Below are positions 1 to 7,397 of a stretch of 64,000 nt of DNA, piece by piece. This DNA comes from Dysgonomonadaceae bacterium PH5-43 (GTDB taxonomy: Bacteria; Bacteroidota; Bacteroidia; Bacteroidales; Azobacteroidaceae): contig JARXWK010000002.1 of NCBI GenBank assembly GCA_029916745.1, forward strand, positions 1 to 64,000. Reading direction: 5' to 3'. Each line of letters starts with the position of its first letter. Position 1 is the stretch's first letter. The position numbers and the translations under genes were made by a program. A model generated the notes under the pieces. It was not told the origin of the DNA, ran no database searches, and was given only the letters and a program-made list of their open reading frames with translations.

Positions 1-91
1 TGATTAATTGTTTGTAATTCAGTACCATAAATATAATCAATCTTTAGCTGTTATGCTAATTTTTTATCGAATTTCTTATATCGAACTCACG

Positions 92-277
92 TTAATAATA
101 CTCTTCATGATCCTTTTTTAGCTGTATGATTTCCTCTTTGGAAACTTCATACAATAACGCATTACCAGCCTCTGATTTATATAGTAAATCGCCGTCGGTA
201 TACATATCCATTAGGTCGATCCTGTCAGTCTCATTGAGTTGCTCTCTTGAGATATTGTGATAGAAAATTTTTCCCAT
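92..277 (-). CDS. small phage protein of unknown function
   Basis: This is a 61-residue acidic protein with no family I recognise. It is the last complete gene of the leftward phage operon in the window, starting just behind the 76-residue gene upstream with only a few bases between them. The C-terminal half is predicted helical, rich in Lys/Glu, and ends in two tyrosines. There is no signal peptide or membrane segment. The first 91 bases of the window, downstream of it, hold no gene I can support. It is called a gene from its position, spacing and codon phase within a dense operon. Confidence 0.5.
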   Translation of the reverse strand: MGKIFYHNISREQLNETDRIDLMDMYTDGDLLYKSEAGNALLYEVSKEEIIQLKKDHEEYY

Positions 278-281
278 TGCT

Positions 282-512
282 TTAATTTTTTAGTTTTAAA
301 ATATCTTCGACCACTCCGATGTAAACTTCCTCTTCGTGCTTGTCGATTAAGATGTCTACATCATCTATTGCTTGATTGTATCCATATCTCGCGCCAGCCT
401 CAAAAGCTACCTCTATTTTATCTCGCTCCGATAATTGCGGTAGAAATTGTGACTCGAATTTTCGCCTGAATACCTTTGATTTTTCTTTGAGTTTTTCTTC
501 GTTCATAATCAT
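282..512 (-). CDS. small phage protein of unknown function
   Basis: This is a 76-residue, strongly charged and probably all-helical protein. The N-terminal third is basic (many Lys/Arg) and the remainder acidic. No domain is recognised. It begins one base after the stop of the 94-residue gene upstream, which supports a shared transcript and possibly coupled translation. The first Met is followed by a second two residues later, so the start could be six bases further in. It belongs to the run of small accessory genes typical of the region between the replication and structural genes of Mu-like phages. Confidence 0.5.
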   Translation of the reverse strand: MIMNEEKLKEKSKVFRRKFESQFLPQLSERDKIEVAFEAGARYGYNQAIDDVDILIDKHEEEVYIGVVEDILKLKN

Positions 513-797
513 TTATATCTTTTTAGCCTCAATTATTACCAACACTGTCTTATCCGTAGAAGAGTAGATCAACAGCTTATTATCGACAATCTCCCTTTTA
601 ATGGTTTTGCCGGAACATTTCGAGTTTCTTCGAATATAAGTGTGCTCGTCTAATCGCGAGGATATAACTCTCAGAGTTAGTAAAACATCCCCGTCTTCGA
701 CTCTCCAATGAGCCAGATCGAGGCGCGCTATAAACATCAGTATCCAAGCAGGCATCCGGCTCGCACTTACCCTATAGTTTGCTGTTAGTTGTATCAT
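513..797 (-). CDS. small phage protein of unknown function
   Basis: This is a 94-residue protein, probably mixed alpha/beta, with alternating hydrophobic stretches in the middle and C-terminal parts that suggest beta strands. It has no signal peptide and no recognised family. Its start overlaps the stop of the upstream 120-residue gene by four bases (ATGA arrangement), which is good evidence that both are translated from one message. The next gene starts directly after its stop. Confidence 0.5.
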   Translation of the reverse strand: MIQLTANYRVSASRMPAWILMFIARLDLAHWRVEDGDVLLTLRVISSRLDEHTYIRRNSKCSGKTIKREIVDNKLLIYSSTDKTVLVIIEAKKI

Positions 798-1156
798 AGT
801 TCAGTTTTTATTCCTAATGCTTTTTCTACTGCTTTCAGATTTTCATCGTACTGAATACATAACTTGGCATAGTGCTTTTTAAGATTAGCATCCGTCAACT
901 TTCCTATTATATCATTGGTTTTCTGTAAGGCTACCAATAATTCGGGAGTAGCTGCGATCATAGAGGCATATCTACGCTGCTTTATCAGTAAGGCATCCGA
1001 TTGGATATCGGACGTCGAACAAGCTAATAGGCATACAGGAAATTTGTTTGCATCATCTTCAACTATACCAAAATTAGCACTTCTTAGTTTGTTTAATGGA
1101 GATTTGAACTCTTCCATTTTCCATCTTAATTGTTGTTTTTTAATTACTTTACTCAT
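794..1156 (-). CDS. phage protein with an ATPELL-type helix
   Basis: This is a 120-residue protein of unknown function. From about residue 70 it reads ATPELLVALQ followed by a long helix. That 'ATPELL..AL' signature recurs in many small phage proteins of otherwise unknown role, often near recombination or replication genes. The N-terminus is basic and the last third is a Lys-rich helix. It overlaps the downstream gene by four bases and starts seven bases after the upstream stop, so it belongs to the same operon. The family resemblance is from memory of the motif only. Confidence 0.55.
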   Translation of the reverse strand: MSKVIKKQQLRWKMEEFKSPLNKLRSANFGIVEDDANKFPVCLLACSTSDIQSDALLIKQRRYASMIAATPELLVALQKTNDIIGKLTDANLKKHYAKLCIQYDENLKAVEKALGIKTEL

Positions 1157-1163
1157 GGCTTAT

Positions 1164-1430
1164 TTATGATTTTTTACTTTTCGGTTTACTCATTTCTTCT
1201 ACTAACTTGTCAAACTCCTCTTGAGTCTCATTCATGGGAGAGAAATGCTCCTTTACCCAGTCAAAGGGTTTTATATGTTTCTTAAGCACTTCTCGGGCAT
1301 CTCTCCGAGCTTTTTCTGCACACATTTCGATATACTCATCTTCCGTCATATTGTAGTCTGTAATGGTATCTACAACGGTTGAGAACCTGCATAATAAGCC
1401 ATTCGGCTGACGTGATATAAAACTTCCCAT
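1164..1430 (-). CDS. small phage protein of unknown function
   Basis: This is an 88-residue protein with an N-terminal part that looks like strands around FSTVVD, then an acidic helix and a Lys-rich end. I think similar small proteins occur in Bacteroides phages, but I cannot name a family. It lies between the 56-residue gene and the ATPELL-type gene with spacings of five and seven bases. There is no signal peptide or membrane segment. Confidence 0.5.
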   Translation of the reverse strand: MGSFISRQPNGLLCRFSTVVDTITDYNMTEDEYIEMCAEKARRDAREVLKKHIKPFDWVKEHFSPMNETQEEFDKLVEEMSKPKSKKS

Positions 1431-1435
1431 CTTTT

Positions 1436-1606
1436 TTATTTTCTTAATTCCGATTGAGCCGAGAAATGAAAGTCATTCCTCAACCGTTTGATTTTCCGTT
1501 CGTCTATCAGCGCCTGATCAAGATAATCGTAAAAGATAGTTCTTGTCCGGGTATTGATCCTGATGGCATTGGTCGTTTTCCTTATCCTGTAAATAAGGTT
1601 ATACAT
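1436..1606 (-). CDS. very basic small phage protein
   Basis: The start chosen at 1606 makes ATG overlap the stop of the HNH gene by eight bases, the coupling style seen throughout this operon. A start 11 codons earlier would overlap by about 40 bases and is less likely. The 56-residue product is dominated by Arg, Lys, Thr and Asn and has a high positive charge, so it may bind nucleic acid. No domain is recognised. Confidence 0.45.
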   Translation of the reverse strand: MYNLIYRIRKTTNAIRINTRTRTIFYDYLDQALIDERKIKRLRNDFHFSAQSELRK

Positions 1607-2528
1607 GCTTCTTTTCCTTGAATTTCCGTTCTCGTTCATATCTATCGTTGATTTTTGTTTGTAACTTGGATTGTAATTTCCGGATCCGGGTCAGATCCGC
1701 ATATAGATTTTTGCATTCCCGGAGCAGTTCGTCATATCGATCGCGCTTGAAGGTTTTATCCTTTTTCCGTTCCAAATCCGGAAGAAGCTTCAGGATGTCT
1801 TTTTCCCGGTCGATCAAAAGCAACAAAGCCTTTTTCAGTCTTTCTGTCGATAAAAGACCTTTCCGCCTGCAAATAGCCAGATTCTCCGGATTGTCGTTTA
1901 AAGTGTCGTAATCGATATGATAAACTATGTATCCTTCAGGTACCGGAGAGATATAATTGTGATAGAACCAGCGGGTATAGGGAATAAATCCACCATTTAC
2001 TTTGACCATCCTACGACCTCCCCAAATACGCGTCGTTTCTTCTGCTGCAACTTTTCGTATTCCGCGGGTATATACATTCCATTCTTTTGTGAAACATTGT
2101 CGCGGGAGCAGCTCTTTATTCCTTTTTTTTATCGCTTCTACTTCTTCCGGAGTCCGTTTGAGTCCGAGCAGGTCGCGTTTCTTATCAATGTGTTTTTTTG
2201 TGAATATCCGGTACACTTTTTTACCGTCAATGACCCGGAAAGTTTTCTTTCGTTTGTTCAACCGTTCAGCTAGTTCAGTGTCTCCATATTTACGGAAGTT
2301 CGCCTCTAAATACCGGATATCTTCATCGCTCCAGCGAATCTGAATCCCTTTGCTTAATCCCATCCGGCGTACCTGATGACGCAATGCTCCCAGATCGACC
2401 CGGGTATTCGTCGGTCTGGTATCGTTGACCGCCTTCAGGAGTTCCGTCCAGGTCATTTCATAAAAATGTTTTCTTATGAAAGCCAAATCGAAGCAATCCC
2501 ACTGAACTTTCTCTTTAGGTTTCATCAT
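1599..2528 (-). CDS. HNH endonuclease-like phage protein
   Basis: The product is 309 residues from the ATG at 2528, which overlaps the upstream Cys-rich gene by 14 bases. An earlier start 33 codons upstream lies deep inside that gene and is rejected. The N-terminal half has two helix-turn-helix-like segments ending in a basic region. Around residues 175-220 is an HNH_3-like core: a WFYHNY segment, then YHIDYDTLNDNPENL, which matches the His-Ile-Asp ... Asn-x-Asn ... Asn-Leu pattern. The C-terminal 80 residues are a highly charged coiled-coil-like helix. HNH proteins with N-terminal DNA-binding helices are common in phages as nicking or homing enzymes. The first metal-binding residue is not certain, so activity is inferred. 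Confidence 0.7.
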   Translation of the reverse strand: MMKPKEKVQWDCFDLAFIRKHFYEMTWTELLKAVNDTRPTNTRVDLGALRHQVRRMGLSKGIQIRWSDEDIRYLEANFRKYGDTELAERLNKRKKTFRVIDGKKVYRIFTKKHIDKKRDLLGLKRTPEEVEAIKKRNKELLPRQCFTKEWNVYTRGIRKVAAEETTRIWGGRRMVKVNGGFIPYTRWFYHNYISPVPEGYIVYHIDYDTLNDNPENLAICRRKGLLSTERLKKALLLLIDREKDILKLLPDLERKKDKTFKRDRYDELLRECKNLYADLTRIRKLQSKLQTKINDRYERERKFKEKKHV

Positions 2529-2787
2529 CCGTATTAAAACTATATTCGTAAAGACAAGAACTGCATAGTTCACAACTGGATCCCGGACGTAAGTCGGAAG
2601 ATAAGAACTCCGATCCGCATTCTTCACAGGTCAGTATTTCTACCTGATCGTCCGGATCCAATGCTATTGAATCTTCGCACTTTCCAAGTCCCCAATCCGC
2701 TCCGGAAGATAAAACATGCTGCTTTTGACAATCATTGCTCATGCAGGCATGATATACGCATTCCCAGTTGTTTGCCTTACACTTCAT
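2515..2787 (-). CDS. cysteine-rich zinc-binding-like phage protein
   Basis: Starting at 2787 (ATGAAGTG..., overlapping the upstream stop by 11 bases), the product is about 90 residues with at least eleven cysteines. A CEEC pair near residue 62 and a C-x2-C-x2-C cluster near residue 82 look like a zinc ribbon. An N-terminal group of four cysteines and one histidine could hold a second metal. The function is unknown; such small zinc proteins in phages often bind DNA or host enzymes. A longer start at 2817 is possible but would overlap the previous gene by 41 bases. Confidence 0.55.
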   Translation of the reverse strand: MKCKANNWECVYHACMSNDCQKQHVLSSGADWGLGKCEDSIALDPDDQVEILTCEECGSEFLSSDLRPGSSCELCSSCLYEYSFNTDDET

Positions 2788-3280
2788 CGAATAAATCATT
2801 TTTAATCGGTTTCTCATAAGCCAGGATACAAAAAGCTAATTGCTGGGTACTCCAATCTATCCGCTTATTCTTATACATGGTTTTAATAATATCCCTGCAT
2901 TTTTCTGCCGAATAACCGGTGTCGAGCCGGGCAATCGATTCGTTAATCTTATCTATCGTAAAATAACTGATCCCGACGATCGTAGCCTGTCCCTTTAATG
3001 TTCCCTTCAGTATTATGCTTTTTTCGGCTCCGATGAAATACTTTTTATCGTTCCGGAGCCGGAGCGTTGAGAAAGCATCGCAATTCAGTTTATTATTCCA
3101 GTTGTTCGAAAAATCCAAATATTCTTCCATGATTTTGATAAATTTGCCATTTCCCTTGCAGTACCAACAATAGTTTTCCATTTTATTCTGTTTCTTTTTC
3201 ACTTCAAAATCCTCATATAAATGTCCTTTTTCACAGGAACACACAAAACGATACTTTCCGGGATAAAGCGTTACTGTCAT
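2777..3280 (-). CDS. possible ASCH/PUA-like phage protein
   Basis: This is a 167-residue protein. The N-terminus has two Cys pairs (CSC and CWYC, about residues 14-42) that could form a small zinc knuckle. The rest, from about residue 68, has a 'STLRLRNDKKYFIGAEKSI' strand pattern followed by 'GQATIVGISYFTIDKIN' and 'LDTGYSAEKC', which resembles ASCH-type domains (PUA-like RNA/nucleotide-binding fold) seen in Bacteroidota phages. This assignment is by eye and tentative. The gene abuts the HAD phosphatase gene upstream, overlapping its stop by one base, and overlaps the Cys-rich gene downstream. Confidence 0.5.
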   Translation of the reverse strand: MTVTLYPGKYRFVCSCEKGHLYEDFEVKKKQNKMENYCWYCKGNGKFIKIMEEYLDFSNNWNNKLNCDAFSTLRLRNDKKYFIGAEKSIILKGTLKGQATIVGISYFTIDKINESIARLDTGYSAEKCRDIIKTMYKNKRIDWSTQQLAFCILAYEKPIKNDLFDEV

Positions 3281-3651
3281 TACTTTTCGTTTTTAGCTTT
3301 ATAGTTAGTCTCCATCAAACAAACCTCTTCGTATATTTCTTCCCATGAGGGAAGTCCTCCGACTTGTTTGTCGTCTATATAAAGATGGGCATATACCTTC
3401 CTGGAAGCGTATCCGTATTGCTTCACACTTGTCGTTTCATGTTCATTAACCCGGTCGAAAGGGATACCTTTTTCAAGTAGCCAGTTGACCATCTCTGTTT
3501 GTCGTTCTCCTTCCCTGCACGTCCAGATAATCAGGTAATGTCCGGCTGCTTTCAGTTTTTTCATACTTTCGATAGCATAAGGAGCCGGAGCGCCTATGGA
3601 CGGCCATTTGCCTACATGCAAGGTTCCATCAAAATCAATTGCTATTATCAT
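3280..3651 (-). CDS. HAD-superfamily phosphatase, BT_0820 type
   Basis: This is a 123-residue small HAD hydrolase. Motif I is IDFDGTL at the N-terminus (nucleophile Asp6, general acid Asp8). Motif II is the Thr in IIWTCR near residue 44. The acidic motif is YIDDK near residue 92. The length and the GAPxP segment after motif I match the BT_0820 family of cap-less HAD phosphatases found in Bacteroides and its phages. The substrate is unknown, but a nucleotide or sugar phosphate is plausible. Its presence in a phage early operon suggests a role in nucleotide metabolism or nucleic-acid end processing. It overlaps the 97-residue gene upstream by 17 bases. Confidence 0.8.
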   Translation of the reverse strand: MIIAIDFDGTLHVGKWPSIGAPAPYAIESMKKLKAAGHYLIIWTCREGERQTEMVNWLLEKGIPFDRVNEHETTSVKQYGYASRKVYAHLYIDDKQVGGLPSWEEIYEEVCLMETNYKAKNEK

Positions 3652-3928
3652 TCTCTTTATTGTTTGAGTAATTTTTTTTATTATCCCAAATGCCTTTCGG
3701 TAGTGAGCAAAGCCAATCTCCGAGAGGCTTTATGAGTCCTAACTCGTCTTTTGCTTTGAATTCATTGGAGAATATCTCAATAAAAACCCGGAGAGAGACC
3801 TCCTTTTCATTTACCTTGGAAAGACAATAACCATCAAGAGTGATGAGAAGAAGAAACAAAGCAGCACAGGCTTTCGTCCGCTCCTCATCGGCTCTTGAGT
3901 TCCTCTTTACCCGGCTAATCCTTGCCAT
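3635..3928 (-). CDS. small phage protein of unknown function
   Basis: Starting at 3928, the ATG overlaps the (frame-corrected) stop of the DUF4494 gene by 14 bases, in keeping with the overlaps elsewhere. The product is 97 residues: a basic N-terminus, a short hydrophobic helix (AALFLLLI, about residues 27-34), then a mixed region and an Asn/Lys-rich tail. The hydrophobic stretch is too short for a confident membrane segment. No family is recognised. It runs into the HAD gene, overlapping by 17 bases. Confidence 0.45.
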   Translation of the reverse strand: MARISRVKRNSRADEERTKACAALFLLLITLDGYCLSKVNEKEVSLRVFIEIFSNEFKAKDELGLIKPLGDWLCSLPKGIWDNKKNYSNNKENDNSN

Positions 3929-4342
3929 GGATGAAAATGTCAAGAATATTACTTTCTTTCATCCCGGAAATATGGTAATCGGCCATTGTTCCCTTCATTC
4001 CTTCATGGAGAGTCTCAATCGCATCTTCGATCGTATCGCCTTGGGTCAACATCGCTACGTTCGTTTTTCTTTCGGCACCGGACTTTTCATCCAAAGTGAT
4101 AAAGGAGATATTGGCACGCCACCAATAGTCTGACTCATTACTTGGAAGATTTCCGCATATTTTGCCCGACGAACACTTGTAACCGTAAACTCCCCGCTGA
4201 TATAGGGCTGTATCTCTTCGATGATACGCGCTTCGGCTTCAGCATGAGAGAGGGCATCGACCAAGTAAGGTTCAGTAACTTTCCGCTGAACCCCGTTCTC
4301 CATTATTTTCTCATACGAGATTTTACATTCAAACCAAATCAT
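3915..4342 (-). pseudogene. DUF4494 phage protein, frameshifted
   Basis: The first 68 codons from 4342 read as the N-terminus of DUF4494 (MIWFECKI..., KVTEPYLVDALSHAEAEARI, GEFTV). Near 4138-4146 the frame changes. In the next frame, translation resumes at once with SNESDYWWRANISFITLDE and runs to a stop at 3915 with the family's C-terminus (HEGMKGTMADY...). One extra A in a short A run would join both halves into about 142 residues, the normal length. As written, the protein stops early after 95 residues. This is either a real single-base deletion or a sequencing error. DUF4494 has no known function and recurs in Bacteroidota Mu-like phages. Confidence 0.85.
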
Positions 4343-4347
4343 ACTAT

Positions 4348-4506
4348 TTACTTTTTAGGTGAGTAATACTTTGTTTTATTGCCACAGCATTCCTTTGCCT
4401 TCCGTCCGGATCCGCACGAACAGGAGTCGTTCCGTCCTGTTTTCCTGGCTACGATCGGACTTCCTTCCCCTTTGATCACTAATACCTTTTGATGTACTTT
4501 TACCAT
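4348..4506 (-). CDS. SEC-C motif mini-protein
   Basis: This is a 52-residue product between the DUF3164 and DUF4494 genes, starting three bases after the DUF3164 stop. The centre is a complete SEC-C motif: GRNDSCSCGSGRKAKECCG, with the Cys-x-Cys ... Cys-Cys zinc ligands. The motif normally ends SecA and is found in many small proteins that bind zinc and contact ribosomes or other proteins. Here it stands almost alone, with a basic N-terminal strand region and a short Lys tail. Its role in the phage is unknown. Confidence 0.8.
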   Translation of the reverse strand: MVKVHQKVLVIKGEGSPIVARKTGRNDSCSCGSGRKAKECCGNKTKYYSPKK

Positions 4507-4508
4507 GG

Positions 4509-5150
4509 TTACACGCGATTAAAGGATGGTTCCACTTTCCTCCAGTTGTTATACTTATCCTTTTCCTCGAAATAGAAATGGATAGCTGTTTTCTCCACTA
4601 CATTCGATTCCCGGAAGAGCGCCATGATCTCACTGTATTCGGATGAATTAAAATCTCCCTCCAGCTCATAGAGGTAAGAAATAGATTTGTAGTCCAAATC
4701 GCCGGACTCGTTACGCTGGAGCATTTTCATACAAAGCTTGTACATCGGATCGGATGTTCCCTTTTCGCTATTCTTGACCCAGTCCTTCAGGAACTCGACC
4801 AGACGTTTTTCGGCAATGTCCGCACGTTCGTCAAAACCTTTAACCTTGTTTCCCTTAACCTGGAACTTGAAATCCCCGTCGTTCAGTAGGAATCCGATCT
4901 GATCGTCACGTTTCAGTTTACCGTACTCCTTCATAATTTCAAACCAGGCTTCCGATTCTTCCCGGAGCCACTTTTTGAACTCTTTGGTCTCTTCTACATA
5001 CTGGTAGAATTTTTGTTTAATCCGGTGGATCCAATCCATCCGTAAACCTTCATAGGCTTCTTTCCGCCTGTTGGTTTCTTCTTGCTTTTCTTCCTGCAAT
5101 TTCCGGAGCAGATCTTCCCTCTCTTGGAATGTTAATTTTGAAATGTCCAT
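4509..5150 (-). CDS. DUF3164 family Mu-like phage protein
   Basis: This is a 213-residue, highly charged protein. A coiled-coil N-terminal helix (residues 1-35, Glu/Lys/Gln-rich) is followed by a helical region and then the pattern DGDFKFQVKGNKVKGFDERADIAE, which I recognise as DUF3164. That family is found in Mu-like and related phages in the early region after the transposition genes. Its function is unknown; it may bind DNA. The ending is a further helical pair. It lies 11 bases downstream of the 64-residue gene and three bases before the SEC-C gene. Confidence 0.75.
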   Translation of the reverse strand: MDISKLTFQEREDLLRKLQEEKQEETNRRKEAYEGLRMDWIHRIKQKFYQYVEETKEFKKWLREESEAWFEIMKEYGKLKRDDQIGFLLNDGDFKFQVKGNKVKGFDERADIAEKRLVEFLKDWVKNSEKGTSDPMYKLCMKMLQRNESGDLDYKSISYLYELEGDFNSSEYSEIMALFRESNVVEKTAIHFYFEEKDKYNNWRKVEPSFNRV

Positions 5151-5161
5151 TTGAATTGTAT

Positions 5162-5356
5162 TTAATCGTTAATAACTGTACTCAGTTTCATCAGTTGTTT
5201 AAATCTTCTGTCTCGGGCTGCTTTGGTATCGAATTTCTCCAATGTTATCCAGGAACTGTTCGATTTGAGCCTCTTTATCCTGATATTCGGCTGATCATCT
5301 TTGCGGATAATCATAAATCCGGCTTGCAGTACTTTTCTTTGGCTGTCTCCGTCCAT
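5162..5356 (-). CDS. small basic phage protein of unknown function
   Basis: This is a 64-residue basic protein with alternating strand-like segments (MIIRKDD, IRIKRL, SWITLEKF) and a final Arg/Lys-rich helix. It could be a small RNA- or DNA-binding beta-sheet protein, but no family is recognised. It sits between the GemA-like gene (12-base gap) and DUF3164 (11-base gap), in phase with the early operon. Confidence 0.5.
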   Translation of the reverse strand: MDGDSQRKVLQAGFMIIRKDDQPNIRIKRLKSNSSWITLEKFDTKAARDRRFKQLMKLSTVIND

Positions 5357-5368
5357 GGTAATTGTTTT

Positions 5369-5821
5369 TTAATTTGATGTTGATAAATAATCCAATACCT
5401 CTATCGTTATCTCCTCAACCATATCCAAATCCTTTTTCTTTTTGTTGAACGCCGAATACAGACTGCGTAATTGCTCCAAAGGGATCTCGTTAAACTCATC
5501 TCGTTTGGCGGCACGACAGGCGATTGATTTAATTTTACCGATATTTTCTTGCACATTCATCGCTCGCAGCCATGCGCCGATGGAAGCGATTAATCTTTTG
5601 CGATGTTGGTCGAGTTCAGCAAGTTTAGGATTAAGTTCTTTATCAAGGGCATTGCAGGCCTCAATCAGTTGCGCTGCGCTTAAATCCCGACTGCTTGTTA
5701 CACTGTAACTTGACAGAATAGCTTCTTTAGCCTTTTCTCCACCTCCTGTAAGTCCCAATAGGGTATGAAACTTTTTAATCAAGCCCTTTATCTGTTTTTC
5801 TTCAAATGTTAGTGTCGCCAT
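5369..5821 (-). CDS. GemA/gp16-like phage protein (tentative)
   Basis: This is a 150-residue all-helical protein with an N-terminal helix pair (KQIKGLIKKFHTLLGLTGGG), an SSRDLSAAQL segment, and a C-terminal part where a WL pair and a CRAAKRDEFNEIPLEQL stretch precede a final Lys-rich helix. The 'SSRDLSxxxL' turn and the overall layout resemble GemA (Mu gp16, DUF1018), an early regulator of host gene expression. The position, after the transposition ATPases and before DUF3164, fits that too. Sequence support is partial, so a lineage-specific protein remains possible. Confidence 0.5.
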   Translation of the reverse strand: MATLTFEEKQIKGLIKKFHTLLGLTGGGEKAKEAILSSYSVTSSRDLSAAQLIEACNALDKELNPKLAELDQHRKRLIASIGAWLRAMNVQENIGKIKSIACRAAKRDEFNEIPLEQLRSLYSAFNKKKKDLDMVEEITIEVLDYLSTSN

Positions 5822-5833
5822 AATTCTCCTTTA

Positions 5834-6490
5834 TTATAATCCGATATATTCATTTGCTCCCTTTTCCCAAATAATAAAATCATTCATCTTCTCTCCTGCG
5901 CGAGAATTAGTAATTACCTTAAATCCTTCTACCCGCATTTTTAACTCGGCGAGTTTCATTATATAATCACCGACATTTGTATCGGGAATACCACCCTTTT
6001 CGTGACTTATCCATATCAGCAGCTTGTTTTTCATTCGCTTGCGAAAACGTTCGTAAGCGGGTATTCCAAATTGTTTAGTTACATCTTCTCCATTAACTGA
6101 TTCGATATAATATCTAAGAGTAGTTAAACTGTCGACTATGAGTATATCAAAACCTTTTCGTTGTACCATTTTTTTAGTTATCTCTTCAAAAGTTGCCTCG
6201 TCATCAGCTGCAACTATTTTGTTTCCGCATTCCACCATCTTTTCCCGCCTCCATGATTTTTGAAATGTCATGTTGTTGCCCTGTTCACGTGTCCAATACA
6301 GCACGCGCCCAAAGTTTGTCAGATATTTGGCTAATTGCATGGCAAAACCCGTTTTCCCACTTCCGCTCGTTCCGTAGATTATCCAACTGCCCGATACGGG
6401 AGGCTCGCCGAAACTGTTGAGCCATCTACCCGTAAAAGGCATTGTTTTATGTTTCGTCTCGAGAATATTATTGTTCGTAAAAAACCCCAT
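5834..6490 (-). CDS. RecA-fold AAA ATPase of Mu-like phage
   Basis: This 218-residue ATPase has Walker A at residues 40-47 (GTSGSGKT) and Walker B at about 115-120 (DILIVDSL), followed by a strand ending in WISHEKGG that fits the sensor position of RecA/RadA-type folds. It lacks the extra domains of RecA or RadA, so it is a minimal core. Proteins like this follow MuB in Bacteroidota Mu-like phages and are thought to act in replication or recombination. The start overlaps the MuB-like gene by 23 bases; a Met at residue 17 is an alternative start. Confidence 0.75.
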   Translation of the reverse strand: MGFFTNNNILETKHKTMPFTGRWLNSFGEPPVSGSWIIYGTSGSGKTGFAMQLAKYLTNFGRVLYWTREQGNNMTFQKSWRREKMVECGNKIVAADDEATFEEITKKMVQRKGFDILIVDSLTTLRYYIESVNGEDVTKQFGIPAYERFRKRMKNKLLIWISHEKGGIPDTNVGDYIMKLAELKMRVEGFKVITNSRAGEKMNDFIIWEKGANEYIGL

Positions 6491-7370
6491 TTAAACCGCA
6501 CTTAAACGTTTTTTTAATTTCAATATAAACCCTCCTTAAACGGCTATCGGTAGCCAGCAGCATTTGTCTTATATCCGTACCTTCCGGAGCATTGGCTTTG
6601 ATAACGGCTGCTGCTTGTGCGGCATAGAACTCGATGCGCTCTTCTTTCCCCTCGGGAGTTATTTTTTGGAACCGCGCTCCATACCGGTCGAATATTTCGG
6701 CATAACCTACTTTCTTGTGTCGGATTCCACTGTTGATTTTTTCACGCAAACCGTCCGCGCCCATCATATACCACCCACAACACTCTTTGGTTTTATTTTG
6801 GAGGGCTTTGAGCTCAAGGAAAGCAGGATAATTAAGATCGCCGGCTTCATCAAGAATAATAAGGGGGTTGAGTAGTGTGCGGAGATAAAACACCAAATCG
6901 CCATACACATCGCGGTAAATACCGGTATGTCCAACCCCCAATTCTTTGGCTATAAATCTCACTAATTGTTGTTTCGTTTTTACTTGAGAACAATCTACAT
7001 ATACTACATTCTTATGAGTTCTGGCATATTGTTCCGCCGCATAGGTTTTCCCTATGCCGGCGTCATCACAGAGGACACCGAGTGCGCTTTTCTCCTGACA
7101 AAATTCCAATTGTGTGGTAACGCTCACAAATACGGCTGTTTTTGCCGTTCGCCAGGCAGATCTGCCGCTCAGTTCCACATTTAGATGTCTGGCAAGACTT
7201 ATCCACTTGGCATCGGAAAGTACCTTTTCCGTTTCTCCGTTTTTTATACGATTGTAGATGGAGCCGTTGATTCCTAAACTTACAGCATATTGGCTGTCGC
7301 TTCCTCCGAAATTTTCGCGCCGCTCAGTCATTACAGCTGCGATCTGTTTTTTTAATTCTCTTGTAATCAT
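6468..7370 (-). CDS. MuB-like transposition ATPase
   Basis: This is a 300-residue AAA+ ATPase. Residues 1-70 form an N-terminal helical DNA-binding region containing an HTH-like segment (YAVSLGINGSIYNRIKNGE). Walker A is DDAGIGKT at 102-109 and Walker B is LIILDEAGDL at about 170-179. The Asn/Arg-rich region near 210 fits sensor positions. MuB binds target DNA as an ATP-dependent filament, activates MuA and directs insertion away from the phage's own ends. The gene follows the transposase by 27 bases, as in Mu (A then B). The length agrees with MuB (about 310 residues). Confidence 0.9.
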   Translation of the reverse strand: MITRELKKQIAAVMTERRENFGGSDSQYAVSLGINGSIYNRIKNGETEKVLSDAKWISLARHLNVELSGRSAWRTAKTAVFVSVTTQLEFCQEKSALGVLCDDAGIGKTYAAEQYARTHKNVVYVDCSQVKTKQQLVRFIAKELGVGHTGIYRDVYGDLVFYLRTLLNPLIILDEAGDLNYPAFLELKALQNKTKECCGWYMMGADGLREKINSGIRHKKVGYAEIFDRYGARFQKITPEGKEERIEFYAAQAAAVIKANAPEGTDIRQMLLATDSRLRRVYIEIKKTFKCGLNGVFYEQ

Positions 7371-7397
7371 GCATTTGGTGTTTTAATGATAAATGTT

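Noticed and set aside
3840-4133. Rightward 97-codon frame opposite DUF4494
   Set aside because: It lies antisense to the two halves of the DUF4494 gene and has no protein features of its own.
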